From: Burkholderiales bacterium | GTDB lineage: Bacteria; Pseudomonadota; Gammaproteobacteria; Burkholderiales; Burkholderiaceae_C | Assembly: GCA_028868855.1 (NCBI GenBank) | Contig: JAGWTR010000005.1 | Coordinates: forward strand, 124,001-188,000 | Reading direction: 5' to 3' | Length of the DNA stretch: 64,000 bases | Shown here: piece after piece, positions 30,349-37,685 of the stretch | Numbering within the stretch: position 1 is the stretch's first letter | Layout of the letters: each line of letters starts with the position of its first letter | The notes under the pieces: model-generated | Told to the model about the DNA's origin: nothing | Seen by the model: the letters and a program-made list of their open reading frames with translations, nothing else | Databases searched by the model: none | Program-made: the position numbers and the translations under genes

Positions 30349-31461
30349 TCACCCCTGATCAGAACCGGGTGCGACCGAGGCCGTCCCCAGATAGGCCGCA
30401 CTCCGGCGATAACGGCGCAGTACGCGCTGGCCGAGCACCATGAACAAGGCGCTGGTCGGCAGTGCAATCAAGACCCCCACAAAACCAAGCCAATGGCCAA
30501 ACAGCAGCAGCACCAGGATGACGGCAATGGGGTGCAGGCCAATGCGCTGCCCCACCAGGCGAGGGGTCAGGAAGAAGCTCTCCAGGACCTGCCCCAGGCC
30601 ATACACCACGGCCACCGCGATGAGGGGGTAAGCCAGATCTGCCGACTCCTGGCTGAACTGCAAGACGCCCGCCAGCAAGGCCAGGATCAGCCCAAGGCCA
30701 AAACCCAAGTAAGGAATACAAACCGCCAGACCGGTGAAAACGCCGATGGGGAGGGCCAGCCGGAACCCCGCCAGTCCAAGGCCAACGCTGTAATAGACCG
30801 CAAGAATCAACATCACGATGACCTGGCCGCGCAGGTATTGGCCCATCACCTGGTCGCATTCAGTCAAGACATCACTGACCGCCGGGCGCCAACGCGGAGG
30901 CAGCAGCGCCCAGGTCCGAGCAGCAATGCCATCCCAATCCATCAACCAGTAAAACGCCAACATGGGAACCATCACCAGAAAACCCAGCGCGGTCAACAGG
31001 CCACTCCCGCCGATCAACACAGAACTCAGCACGGTGCCAGCCCACTGGGCGGCGTGGCCGTTGGCCCACTGAACCCCGATTGCCTTGACCTCGTCCAGGC
31101 TGGTGGGCAACTCAATGCCCAACCGCAACAAACGAGGCGCCACGGCCGTCCACACCCGCGACAACAACTCCGGGAGCTGGGTCTGCAGCATGGGCACCAG
31201 TTGCGAGACGATGGGGACCAGCAACACCAGCAAGGTCAGCACCATCAACACCGCCAGCAATACGCACAAAGTCACGGCCAAGGCGCGAGGGATGCGGCGT
31301 CTGATCAGCCCGTCTGTGGCCGGCTTGAGGCCATACGCGAGGACCAGGCTGAGCACAAAAGGAGCCAACACCGCCGCGTGCGCCCACAGCAGCACCAGCA
31401 GTGCCGCTGCCAGCAGGCCCCAGGCGATTTTCTGTTGAGATGAATCAGGCAATGGCGTCAT
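30349..31461 (-). CDS. AI-2E family transporter (putative permease PerM type)
   Basis: Inner-membrane protein of 370 residues with about eight hydrophobic segments. The family is named for AI-2 export but many members have other or unknown substrates. The C-terminal half has the recognisable run GVFTGLAVCIPYLGFGLGLILAL, VYGLGQVLESFFLTPRLVGQRIGLHP and VILVLLLFGHWLGFVGVLIALP. It is first in the operon with hda, whose start overlaps its stop. An overlapping start/stop junction GTGATG links the two. The upstream gene on the same strand ends 43 bases before it. Confidence 0.9.
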   Translation of the reverse strand: MTPLPDSSQQKIAWGLLAAALLVLLWAHAAVLAPFVLSLVLAYGLKPATDGLIRRRIPRALAVTLCVLLAVLMVLTLLVLLVPIVSQLVPMLQTQLPELLSRVWTAVAPRLLRLGIELPTSLDEVKAIGVQWANGHAAQWAGTVLSSVLIGGSGLLTALGFLVMVPMLAFYWLMDWDGIAARTWALLPPRWRPAVSDVLTECDQVMGQYLRGQVIVMLILAVYYSVGLGLAGFRLALPIGVFTGLAVCIPYLGFGLGLILALLAGVLQFSQESADLAYPLIAVAVVYGLGQVLESFFLTPRLVGQRIGLHPIAVILVLLLFGHWLGFVGVLIALPTSALFMVLGQRVLRRYRRSAAYLGTASVAPGSDQG

Positions 31462-31504
31462 GAACTGGGGATTCTATCGACCTCGCCGCCCTGCCCTTCC
31501 ACCA

Positions 31505-32254
31505 TCAGGGTTTGTCGCTGTACACGGCGCGCCGCGCCTCTTCCAGGTCGTCCTCCAATTTGGCCTGATCGCGACTGGCCGCCGGCTTGGCATGCCATTC
31601 ATCAACCAGGGCCGCCTGGCGCCTCTTGTATTCGGTCAACTGCTGCGCTTGGCGTTCACGTTGTTCGTCATCGGATGACGGCACCGCTGCCTCCAGAGTC
31701 TGGCGCCACGCTTCCAGGCGCTGCTCACGGCGCCCCTCATCGGGCACCAGGTCCGCCATCAGGACGGTGCTCATCAATAAGGCCTCTGACATCATGATGT
31801 CAGCCTTGGCCAGATGTTCGGGAATCCGTGCCAACAGACTTTCGGCCAGTTGATGGCGCTGCTGAGCATCTCGCGTTTCGTCCAGCGCTTGCCAACGCTC
31901 GAAGGTGCGCTGAAAACGCAGGTAACTCACGATCCGCGCCATCTCAGCCTTGCCATTGGGAACCCTGGACATGGCCACCTTCAATGCGGCCCAATCCTCC
32001 GCCGTGTAGTCCGAGGGGCGGTCATCTTCCGCAGCGAACACACCCGTTGGGCCGGCAGTGCCCCCAGAAGGCGCCGTCAGGCTGGACGGGGCCGCTGTCG
32101 CCCGCCCGCTGGCGGCCTGCGACGAAGCTGTCGTGACCGCCTCATCCTCCGAATGCCCCTGCCACCACCACACCAGCGCGCCAACAGCAAGGCCGCCGAT
32201 GAGTGCAACCAACCAGGACTGGCGCCAGTACTTGGAACTTTGATAGGAGATCAT
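31505..32254 (-). CDS. Membrane-anchored protein of unknown function
   Basis: The 249-residue product has one N-terminal membrane segment (about 12-31, LVALIGGLAVGALVWWW), a Ser/Ala/Thr-rich linker, then a charged all-helical periplasmic part with SYLRFQRTFERWQALDETRD and KLEDDLEEARRAVYSDKP. The architecture (anchor, linker, helical domain) resembles accessory/chaperone proteins such as lipase-specific foldases or the phospholipase accessory protein PlcR, but I cannot show homology and no lipase or phospholipase gene is adjacent. An ATG at 32317 is also in frame. It is divergent from plsY. Confidence 0.6.
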   Translation of the reverse strand: MISYQSSKYWRQSWLVALIGGLAVGALVWWWQGHSEDEAVTTASSQAASGRATAAPSSLTAPSGGTAGPTGVFAAEDDRPSDYTAEDWAALKVAMSRVPNGKAEMARIVSYLRFQRTFERWQALDETRDAQQRHQLAESLLARIPEHLAKADIMMSEALLMSTVLMADLVPDEGRREQRLEAWRQTLEAAVPSSDDEQRERQAQQLTEYKRRQAALVDEWHAKPAASRDQAKLEDDLEEARRAVYSDKP

Positions 32255-32419
32255 GATCGCAAAACCAGTGTCAGAAAAACCCTCGGATTGTCGATACCCT
32301 GCCAAGCAAGACAGCATGGGACAAACCCACGGCCTCCACGGCGTCGCCTGAGTGGGCTCGCACTACACTGGCGCCCTGTTGTCCTAGCCGCGTGCATGCG
32401 GCACCTTTTCGGAAAATCC

Positions 32420-33055
32420 ATGGATTCGCTTTTTTCTGATCCCCGGCTCACCACGGTTGTTGGCGCGGTACTGGCCTATTTGATTGGCTCGCTGTCGTTT
32501 GCGGTGATTGTCAGCCGCTTGTTCGGCCTGAGCGACCCCCGCACTTATGGCTCGGGCAACCCCGGCGCCACCAATGTGCTGCGCTCAGGCAACAAGGCGG
32601 CTGCCGTGCTGACGCTGCTGTTTGACGCACTCAAGGGGTATGTACCCGTGTGGATCGCTCGCCAATGGGGGATGGACGAGCTGGCCGTGACGGTCATCGG
32701 CCTGGCGGCCTTTCTGGGGCATTTGTGGCCAGTGTTCTTTCGATTTGAAGGCGGCAAAGGCGTGGCCACGGCTGCGGGCTTGTTGCTTGCGTTCCACCCG
32801 TCGCTGGGCGCCTCAGTGCTGGCAGTGTGGCTGCTCATGGCCATCGTGTTCCGCTATTCATCACTGGCCGCGTTGACGGCCTCGATCGCCGCCCCCCTGA
32901 TCCATCTCTGGGGCTGGGGGTTCGGTCCCATGACGCTGGGCGTGACTTTGATGAGCGGGCTGCTGATCTGGCGCCATGCGGCCAACATCCGCAAGCTGCT
33001 GGCGGGTCAGGAGAGCAAACTGGGGCAAAAGTCAGCGCCAACGTCGCCCCAGTGA
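32420..33055 (+). CDS. plsY: Acyl-phosphate glycerol-3-phosphate acyltransferase
   Basis: Integral membrane enzyme that acylates glycerol 3-phosphate with acyl phosphate, the first step of phospholipid synthesis. The 211-residue product has five hydrophobic segments and the family motifs YGSGNPGATNVLRSGNK, RFEGGKGVATAAG and WRHAANIRKLLAGQE. The ATG at 32420 gives the usual N-terminus MDSLFSDP; the open frame extends far upstream without similarity. PlsX is not nearby. It is 19 bases before the downstream glutaredoxin-like gene. Confidence 0.95.
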   Translation: MDSLFSDPRLTTVVGAVLAYLIGSLSFAVIVSRLFGLSDPRTYGSGNPGATNVLRSGNKAAAVLTLLFDALKGYVPVWIARQWGMDELAVTVIGLAAFLGHLWPVFFRFEGGKGVATAAGLLLAFHPSLGASVLAVWLLMAIVFRYSSLAALTASIAAPLIHLWGWGFGPMTLGVTLMSGLLIWRHAANIRKLLAGQESKLGQKSAPTSPQ

Positions 33056-33074
33056 GCACACCCGTCATCACGTC

Positions 33075-33476
33075 ATGAGCACCCTGCCGCCCAAGCAAAC
33101 GCGCCGCCAATGGTGGGCACTCGCGGGCTTGATCGCAGCGGTCATGGGGGCCAGCGAAGGGTGGCAGTGGTGGCAGCAAGAGCGCAACGCAGCGGCAGTC
33201 CAGCAGTACGCACAAGCCGGTGACATCGTCATGTACACCACCAGCACCTGCCCTTACTGCGCCCGTGCACGTCGCTGGCTGGACGCCCACCAGGTGCCTT
33301 GGCACGAATGCAATGTGGAGCTGGACTCCGCTTGTTTGAAGGTGTTCGAGGCCCAGGGCTCGCCCGGCGTCCCGCTCATGTCGGTTAAAGGTCGCTGGAA
33401 CCTGGGCTTTGATGCCGCCTGGCTGGGCCAGGCTTTGCAAGCGCCCTCGGTCTCCAAGCCCAAGCCCAAGCCCTAG
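33075..33476 (+). CDS. Membrane-anchored glutaredoxin-like protein
   Basis: A 133-residue protein with an N-terminal hydrophobic anchor (WWALAGLIAAVMGA, about 13-26) followed by a glutaredoxin-fold domain. The redox motif is STCPYCARARRWLDAH and the cis-Pro loop is SPGVPLMSVKG. The C-terminus is a lysine-proline repeat, KPKPKP. The CPYC site suggests disulfide exchange at the membrane surface or in the periplasm; the partner is unknown. Its stop overlaps yciO on the other strand by 4 bases. It lies 19 bases after plsY and may be cotranscribed. Confidence 0.82.
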   Translation: MSTLPPKQTRRQWWALAGLIAAVMGASEGWQWWQQERNAAAVQQYAQAGDIVMYTTSTCPYCARARRWLDAHQVPWHECNVELDSACLKVFEAQGSPGVPLMSVKGRWNLGFDAAWLGQALQAPSVSKPKPKP

Positions 33477-34099
33477 CCCAGTCCGAGGCGGGCCAATTCA
33501 CCACAGCCTTGACGGACCACTTGAGGCTCGCCGGCACTGAGGTCGATCACGGTGGTGAATTCCATGGAACAGGCGCCGGAGTCGACCACGGCGTCAATCA
33601 GTTTGCCCAGACGCTCCCGAATATCGTCGGCGTCGTTCAGTGCCACCTCGTCGCCGGGCATGATCAGGGTCGTGGCCAACAGCGGTTGGCCCAACTCCGC
33701 CAACAGGGCCTGGGCGACGGCATGTTCCGGGACGCGCAGACCGATGGTGCGCCGCGACGGGTGCGACACCCTGCGTGGCACCTCCTTGGTGGCCTCCAAA
33801 ATGAAGGTGTACGGACCAGGAGTGCCCATCTTGAGCATGCGGTACTGCTGGTTGTCGACCCGCGCGTAGGTGGCCAGTTCGGACAGATCGCGGCACAGCA
33901 AGGTCAGCAGATGGCGTTCGTCCACTCCGCGAATGCGGCGCAGGCGATCAACCGCCGACTTGTCGTCAAGATGGCAGACCAGGGCATAGCTGGAATCCGT
34001 CGGGAGCGCGACAATGCCGCCCTTGTGCAGAATATCGGCAGCTTGCTTGAGCAAACGCGCTTGCGGATGCTCGGGATGCACTTCAAAGTATTGAGCCAT
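33473..34099 (-). CDS. yciO: YciO/Sua5/YrdC family protein
   Basis: The 208-residue product has the Sua5/YrdC fold involved in ATP/threonine-dependent tRNA modification. Sequence landmarks are GGIVALPTDSSYALVCHLDD, KPVDRL-like RRIRGVDERHLLTLLCRDL, GPYTFILEATKEVPRRV and TIGLRVPEHAV. The DSSYAL motif and the short length fit the YciO branch rather than TsaC, whose role in threonylcarbamoyladenosine synthesis is established; that of YciO is not. It lies 38 bases beyond the PHP phosphatase gene on the same strand, an arrangement also seen in other proteobacteria. Confidence 0.88.
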   Translation of the reverse strand: MAQYFEVHPEHPQARLLKQAADILHKGGIVALPTDSSYALVCHLDDKSAVDRLRRIRGVDERHLLTLLCRDLSELATYARVDNQQYRMLKMGTPGPYTFILEATKEVPRRVSHPSRRTIGLRVPEHAVAQALLAELGQPLLATTLIMPGDEVALNDADDIRERLGKLIDAVVDSGACSMEFTTVIDLSAGEPQVVRQGCGELARLGLG

Positions 34100-34137
34100 G
34101 CCCGCAAGCGTACACGCCCGCGCTTACATCGGTTCGA

Positions 34138-34995
34138 TCAAGGGTGAAGAATGCGGTGTTCCAAGGCCTGCCACACAGGATTCAATGGACCCGGCAGATC
34201 AGGCAAAGCGCCCAGATCGGTACGGCTTTCAATCGGATCATGAAAGTCCGAACCGCGCGACGCCAACAGATCAAACTCTTGAGCCATGTCGGCGTACTTG
34301 CCATACTCGGCCACGGTGTGGCTACCCGTGACCACTTCAACACCCAAGCCGCCATGTGCCTTGAACTCACTGAACAAGGCGTATTCCTCATTGGGCGTGA
34401 AACCATAGCGTCCCGGATGGGCAATGACAGCGATGCCGCCTGCCTGCGTCACCCAGCTCACAGCATCAGACAACTTGGCCCAGCGGTGCTCCACAAAACC
34501 AGGTTTTCCATCGGTCAGGTAGTGACGAAACACCTCATGCGCGCTCCCGCACACGCCGATCTCGACGAGGTATCGGGCAAAGTGCGTGCGCGATATCAAG
34601 TCAGGATTTCCGACGTAACGCAAGGCACCCGCAAAGGCATCGGGAATGCCCGCAAGAGCCAGTCCATCGGCCATGTCGCGCGCGCGGCGCTCGCGGCCTC
34701 CCCGCGTGTCGATCAAGCCTTGTTGCAAGGCAACGTTGTCCGCATCAAAACCCAGGCCAACGATGTGCACGGTTTTGTCGGCAAAGCTGACCGAGATTTC
34801 AGCGCCCGTCAGGTAGCTCAGCCCGACCGTTGCGGCGGCGAATCGAGCGCGGTCCTGCCCACCGACTTCATCGTGATCGGTCAATGCCCACAATTCAACA
34901 CCATTGCGCTTGGCCCTCTCGGCCAAGGCCTCCGGCGCCAACGTGCCGTCGGACACATTGGAGTGGCAGTGAAGGTCAGCGTTGATCAGGTGCAT
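34138..34995 (-). CDS. PHP-domain 3',5'-nucleoside bisphosphate phosphatase / 5'-3' exonuclease (YciV/TrpH family)
   Basis: A 285-residue PHP hydrolase. Metal-binding residues appear in order: NADLHCHSNVSDG, ALTDHDEVGG, the ISVSFADKTVHIVGL region, VIAHPGRYGF and RGSDFHDP. Known relatives (RNase AM, YciV) remove 5' nucleotides from short RNAs and dephosphorylate 3',5'-bisphosphates such as pAp. The ATG at 34995 has the expected N-terminus MHLINADLHCHS. It lies directly upstream of yciO with 38 bases between, a conserved pairing. Confidence 0.9.
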   Translation of the reverse strand: MHLINADLHCHSNVSDGTLAPEALAERAKRNGVELWALTDHDEVGGQDRARFAAATVGLSYLTGAEISVSFADKTVHIVGLGFDADNVALQQGLIDTRGGRERRARDMADGLALAGIPDAFAGALRYVGNPDLISRTHFARYLVEIGVCGSAHEVFRHYLTDGKPGFVEHRWAKLSDAVSWVTQAGGIAVIAHPGRYGFTPNEEYALFSEFKAHGGLGVEVVTGSHTVAEYGKYADMAQEFDLLASRGSDFHDPIESRTDLGALPDLPGPLNPVWQALEHRILHP

Positions 34996-35068
34996 GGATG
35001 GTCACGGTGTAAAAATTGATTTTACGAAATCCACCACCATGGTGCCTACCGGATGCGCCAAGACCCCA

Positions 35069-35437
35069 TCACGGCCTGCCCCAGGCCCGAAGACAGCCCA
35101 GCGTCAGTTCACGCACGAGTTCGTCGTTGATCGGCTGACGATACCGTGTCTTGATGTGGCGCATGCCTTTGCCGGCGCCTTCAAGCTCGGGAAAGTCGCT
35201 CAACAACACGACGCCGTTGAAGATTTGAAAGTGCGCATTGGCCTTGTGCGGCACGATGGCCATCACGTTGTCTCGGTCGTTGACGAAACAAAGGTTGCCC
35301 CACTTGACCTCCTGACGAAGATTCGGCGCGGCCGCCAGGACAACCTGCTGAATGGCCTGAACGGTATCGCGTTGCTCAGGTCGAAGACTGTCCAGGAAAG
35401 CGTTGATCAACGCGGGAGACTGAAGAGGACGGCGCAT
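35069..35437 (-). CDS. DUF1801 (YdhG-like) domain protein
   Basis: Small 122-residue cytosolic protein. The core EVKWGNLCFVNDRDNVMAIV followed by HFQIFNGVVLLSDFP and the late GMRHIKTRYRQPIND matches the DUF1801/YdhG family (function not known; members are sometimes found with redox or iron genes). The open frame reaches 35599 but the family begins near MRRPLQSPALINAF, so I start at 35437. Nothing in the neighbourhood suggests a role. The 245 bases between this gene and dcd hold no other gene that I can support. Confidence 0.75.
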   Translation of the reverse strand: MRRPLQSPALINAFLDSLRPEQRDTVQAIQQVVLAAAPNLRQEVKWGNLCFVNDRDNVMAIVPHKANAHFQIFNGVVLLSDFPELEGAGKGMRHIKTRYRQPINDELVRELTLGCLRAWGRP

Positions 35438-35674
35438 GGGGGTAGGCCCGGAAATAGGTACAACACTTGGCGTTGACAAGCACCCACGCCCTCCCCGAAA
35501 CCCTTGCGGATTTCCATGCGGATGCGCAGCCAAGCTGCACCACCTCTTGCATTCATTGTTTTTTGCAGATCGTGGTCTGGCGTGCACTGAAGCACTCAAC
35601 GCCGACGGATCGATCGTAACCGAACGTAATCAGATTCACATCCTGGAAATGGGGGGACATGCCTGAATATCGGC

Positions 35675-35691
35675 AAGACTTGTCAAGTCTT
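35675..35691. repeat. 17-bp palindrome overlapping the dcd stop codon
   Basis: AAGACTTGTCAAGTCTT: two perfect 8-bp arms around one central base. The stop codon of dcd (35683-35685, minus strand) lies inside it. No T run follows on either strand, so a terminator is unlikely; it may be an operator-like site or a small RNA hairpin at the end of the dcd message. Confidence 0.5.
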
Positions 35692-36252
35692 GGGTAACGT
35701 TACACCGATTTGCCCTTGGTATTTGCCACCACGGTCACGGTAACTGGTCTCGCACACTTCATCGCTTTCAAAAAACAGCACTTGTGCACACCCTTCCCCC
35801 GCATAGATTTTGGCCGGTAGAGGCGTGGTGTTGCTGAACTCCAGCGTCACGTAACCCTCCCATTCAGGCTCGAACGGGGTCACATTCACGATGATGCCGC
35901 AGCGGGCGTAGGTGCTCTTGCCCAGACAGATGGTCAGCACACTGCGCGGGATGCGGAAATATTCCACGGTCCGCGCCAGCACGAAACTATTGGGCGGGAT
36001 GATGCAGACATCGCCCTTGAAATCGACAAAGCTTCTGTCGTCGAAATTCTTCGGGTCCACCACGGTGGAATATACGTTGGTGAATATCTTGAATTCGTTG
36101 GCACAGCGAATGTCGTAGCCATAGCTGCTGGTGCCATAGCTGACGATGCGCTGCCCATCGGCCGACGTCCTGACCTGCCCAGGCTCAAAGGGCTCGATCA
36201 TGCCGGTCTCCTGGGCCATCTGGCGAATCCAGCGGTCTGACTTGATGCTCAT
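35683..36252 (-). CDS. dcd: dCTP deaminase
   Basis: Deaminates dCTP to dUTP for thymidylate synthesis. The 189-residue trimeric enzyme has [22 protein letters not shown] at the N-terminus, [62 protein letters not shown] and the Glu-bearing [19 protein letters not shown]. The catalytic Glu in [12 protein letters not shown] is present. It is divergent from the nitrate transporter gene across 144 bases. The last codons lie in a perfect palindrome. Confidence 0.96.
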   Translation of the reverse strand: MSIKSDRWIRQMAQETGMIEPFEPGQVRTSADGQRIVSYGTSSYGYDIRCANEFKIFTNVYSTVVDPKNFDDRSFVDFKGDVCIIPPNSFVLARTVEYFRIPRSVLTICLGKSTYARCGIIVNVTPFEPEWEGYVTLEFSNTTPLPAKIYAGEGCAQVLFFESDEVCETSYRDRGGKYQGQIGVTLPKT

Positions 36253-36294
36253 GAAGTCTCCTGATCTAGGGGTTCAATTGTCGCATTGCATTGT

Positions 36295-36308
36295 GGGCCG
36301 CGCGGCCC
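36295..36308. repeat. 14-bp GC palindrome in the dcd-transporter gap
   Basis: GGGCCGCGCGGCCC, perfectly self-complementary, 8 bases upstream of a sigma-54-like promoter. It could be a regulator site or a hairpin in a transcript leader; nothing further supports either reading. Confidence 0.35.
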
Positions 36309-36315
36309 GATGCGG

Positions 36316-36331
36316 TGGCACAGTTCTAGCT
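36316..36331 (+). promoter_or_regulatory. Candidate sigma-54 promoter of the nitrate transporter gene
   Basis: TGGCACAGTTCTAGCT fits the -24/-12 consensus TGGCACGnnnnTTGCW: TGGCAC is perfect at -24 and TAGCT has one mismatch at -12, with the invariant GG and GC at the correct 10-base spacing. Transcription would start near 36343, about 54 bases before the ATG. A sigma-54 promoter fits nitrogen-limitation control. Confidence 0.6.
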
Positions 36332-36396
36332 TTGTTTGGTGCATATCAATATTGCCGCGCCCTGATCGGGGGCAGCGACTCACGCCAAGCACCATC

Positions 36397-37671
36397 ATGA
36401 GCACCTCCAAACCGTTTCTCAAGGCGGGGCACGCCCCAACATTGTTCGCCGCCTTTTTGTATTTTTCGTTTTCGTGTTGCATCTGGGTGCTCAATGGGGC
36501 AATGGCTCCGTTCATCACGGAGGCCTACCACCTGAGCCCCGCACAAAAGGGCTTGATGCTGTCCATCCCGATCTTCGCTGGGGCCTTGATGCGATTTCCA
36601 CTGGGCATCCTGGCCCAGTACATCGGCCGCAAAAATGCGACCCTGGTCGAGATGGGCATGATTGCCATGGCCATGCTGTTTGGCTACTTTGTGGTCGACA
36701 GCTTCAACAGCCTGCTGGCCATGGGCGTGTTGCTGGGCATTGCCGGGGCCAGCTTTGGGGTGGCTTTGTCGCTGGGATCGGGCTCCTTCCCGCCCCAGCA
36801 CAAGGGCTTGGCCATGGGACTGGTCGGCGCCGGCAATGTGGGCACGGCGGTGTCGGTGTTGCTGGCACCGCCCCTGGCGCTCAAGTTTGGCTGGCAAACC
36901 GTTTACGGCCTGGCCGCCGTCGCGATATCGATCCCCATGCTGGTCATGATCGTCTTTGCCAAGGAGCCTTCTGACGTCAACGCCCACGCCAGCTTTCGTG
37001 AGCACATTGCCTGCCTTTTTGAAAAAGACGGGTGGTCGTTCAGCCTGATTTATGGCATCACTTTCGGCGGCTTCATTGGGTTGACCACCTTTTTGCCGTC
37101 CTACTACTACGATCAATTCGGGGTGAGCAAGGTCCAGGCTGGACAGTTGACGATGCTGGCCGCCTTCATGGGTGCCACGCTGCGCGTATTTGGTGGCTGG
37201 ATCTCGGACCGCTGGGGCGGCATCAACACCTTGACCGCCGTGTTGGTGATCGTGATCGTGAGTCTGGTGCTGTGCGGCTTGAGTACGCAGTCGCTGATCG
37301 CAACGACCTTACTGCTTATGTTGTGCTTTTCAGCCCTCGGCGCTGGCAATGGCGCGCTGTTTCAACTGGTGCCTTTGCGCTGGCCGCTGAGCACGGCAGT
37401 GGCGGGCTCCATGATTGGCGAAATTGGCGCACTGGGCGGCGGCCTGGTGCCCAACGCCATGGGCTTGTCCAAACAGAATCTGGGCACGTATGCCGGGGGC
37501 TTTTATTTGTTTGCGGGCTTGGCCGTGTGCGTGCTGGTGATGATGCGTGTCATGCAGCTTCGCTGGACCCGCACCTGGGCTGAAAAAGGCGGACGTGCGC
37601 GGACTCTGGGGACTCCAGGACGGGCCCTGAGCAGCGCCAGCACCAGAACAGGTCGGCGCCGCGTTGCCTAA
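36397..37671 (+). CDS. narK: Nitrate/nitrite MFS transporter (NarK/NasA type)
   Basis: Inner-membrane transporter of the nitrate/nitrite porter family, 424 residues, about 12 membrane segments. Landmarks are FLYFSFSCCIWVLNGAMAPF, GMGMIAMAMLFGYF-like helices, LAMGLVGAGNVGTAVSVL (the NNP glycine-rich motif), the loop SDRWGGINTLTAV and GEIGALGGGLVPNAMGL. The assimilatory role is inferred from nirB, nirD and nasA nearby. The ATG at 36397 (MSTSKPFLKAG) is chosen; upstream in-frame codons show no similarity. A sigma-54-like promoter precedes it. It is convergent with the kinase/phosphatase gene, 14 bases apart. Confidence 0.93.
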   Translation: MSTSKPFLKAGHAPTLFAAFLYFSFSCCIWVLNGAMAPFITEAYHLSPAQKGLMLSIPIFAGALMRFPLGILAQYIGRKNATLVEMGMIAMAMLFGYFVVDSFNSLLAMGVLLGIAGASFGVALSLGSGSFPPQHKGLAMGLVGAGNVGTAVSVLLAPPLALKFGWQTVYGLAAVAISIPMLVMIVFAKEPSDVNAHASFREHIACLFEKDGWSFSLIYGITFGGFIGLTTFLPSYYYDQFGVSKVQAGQLTMLAAFMGATLRVFGGWISDRWGGINTLTAVLVIVIVSLVLCGLSTQSLIATTLLLMLCFSALGAGNGALFQLVPLRWPLSTAVAGSMIGEIGALGGGLVPNAMGLSKQNLGTYAGGFYLFAGLAVCVLVMMRVMQLRWTRTWAEKGGRARTLGTPGRALSSASTRTGRRRVA

Positions 37672-37685
37672 GGGCTGGTGGCTGC

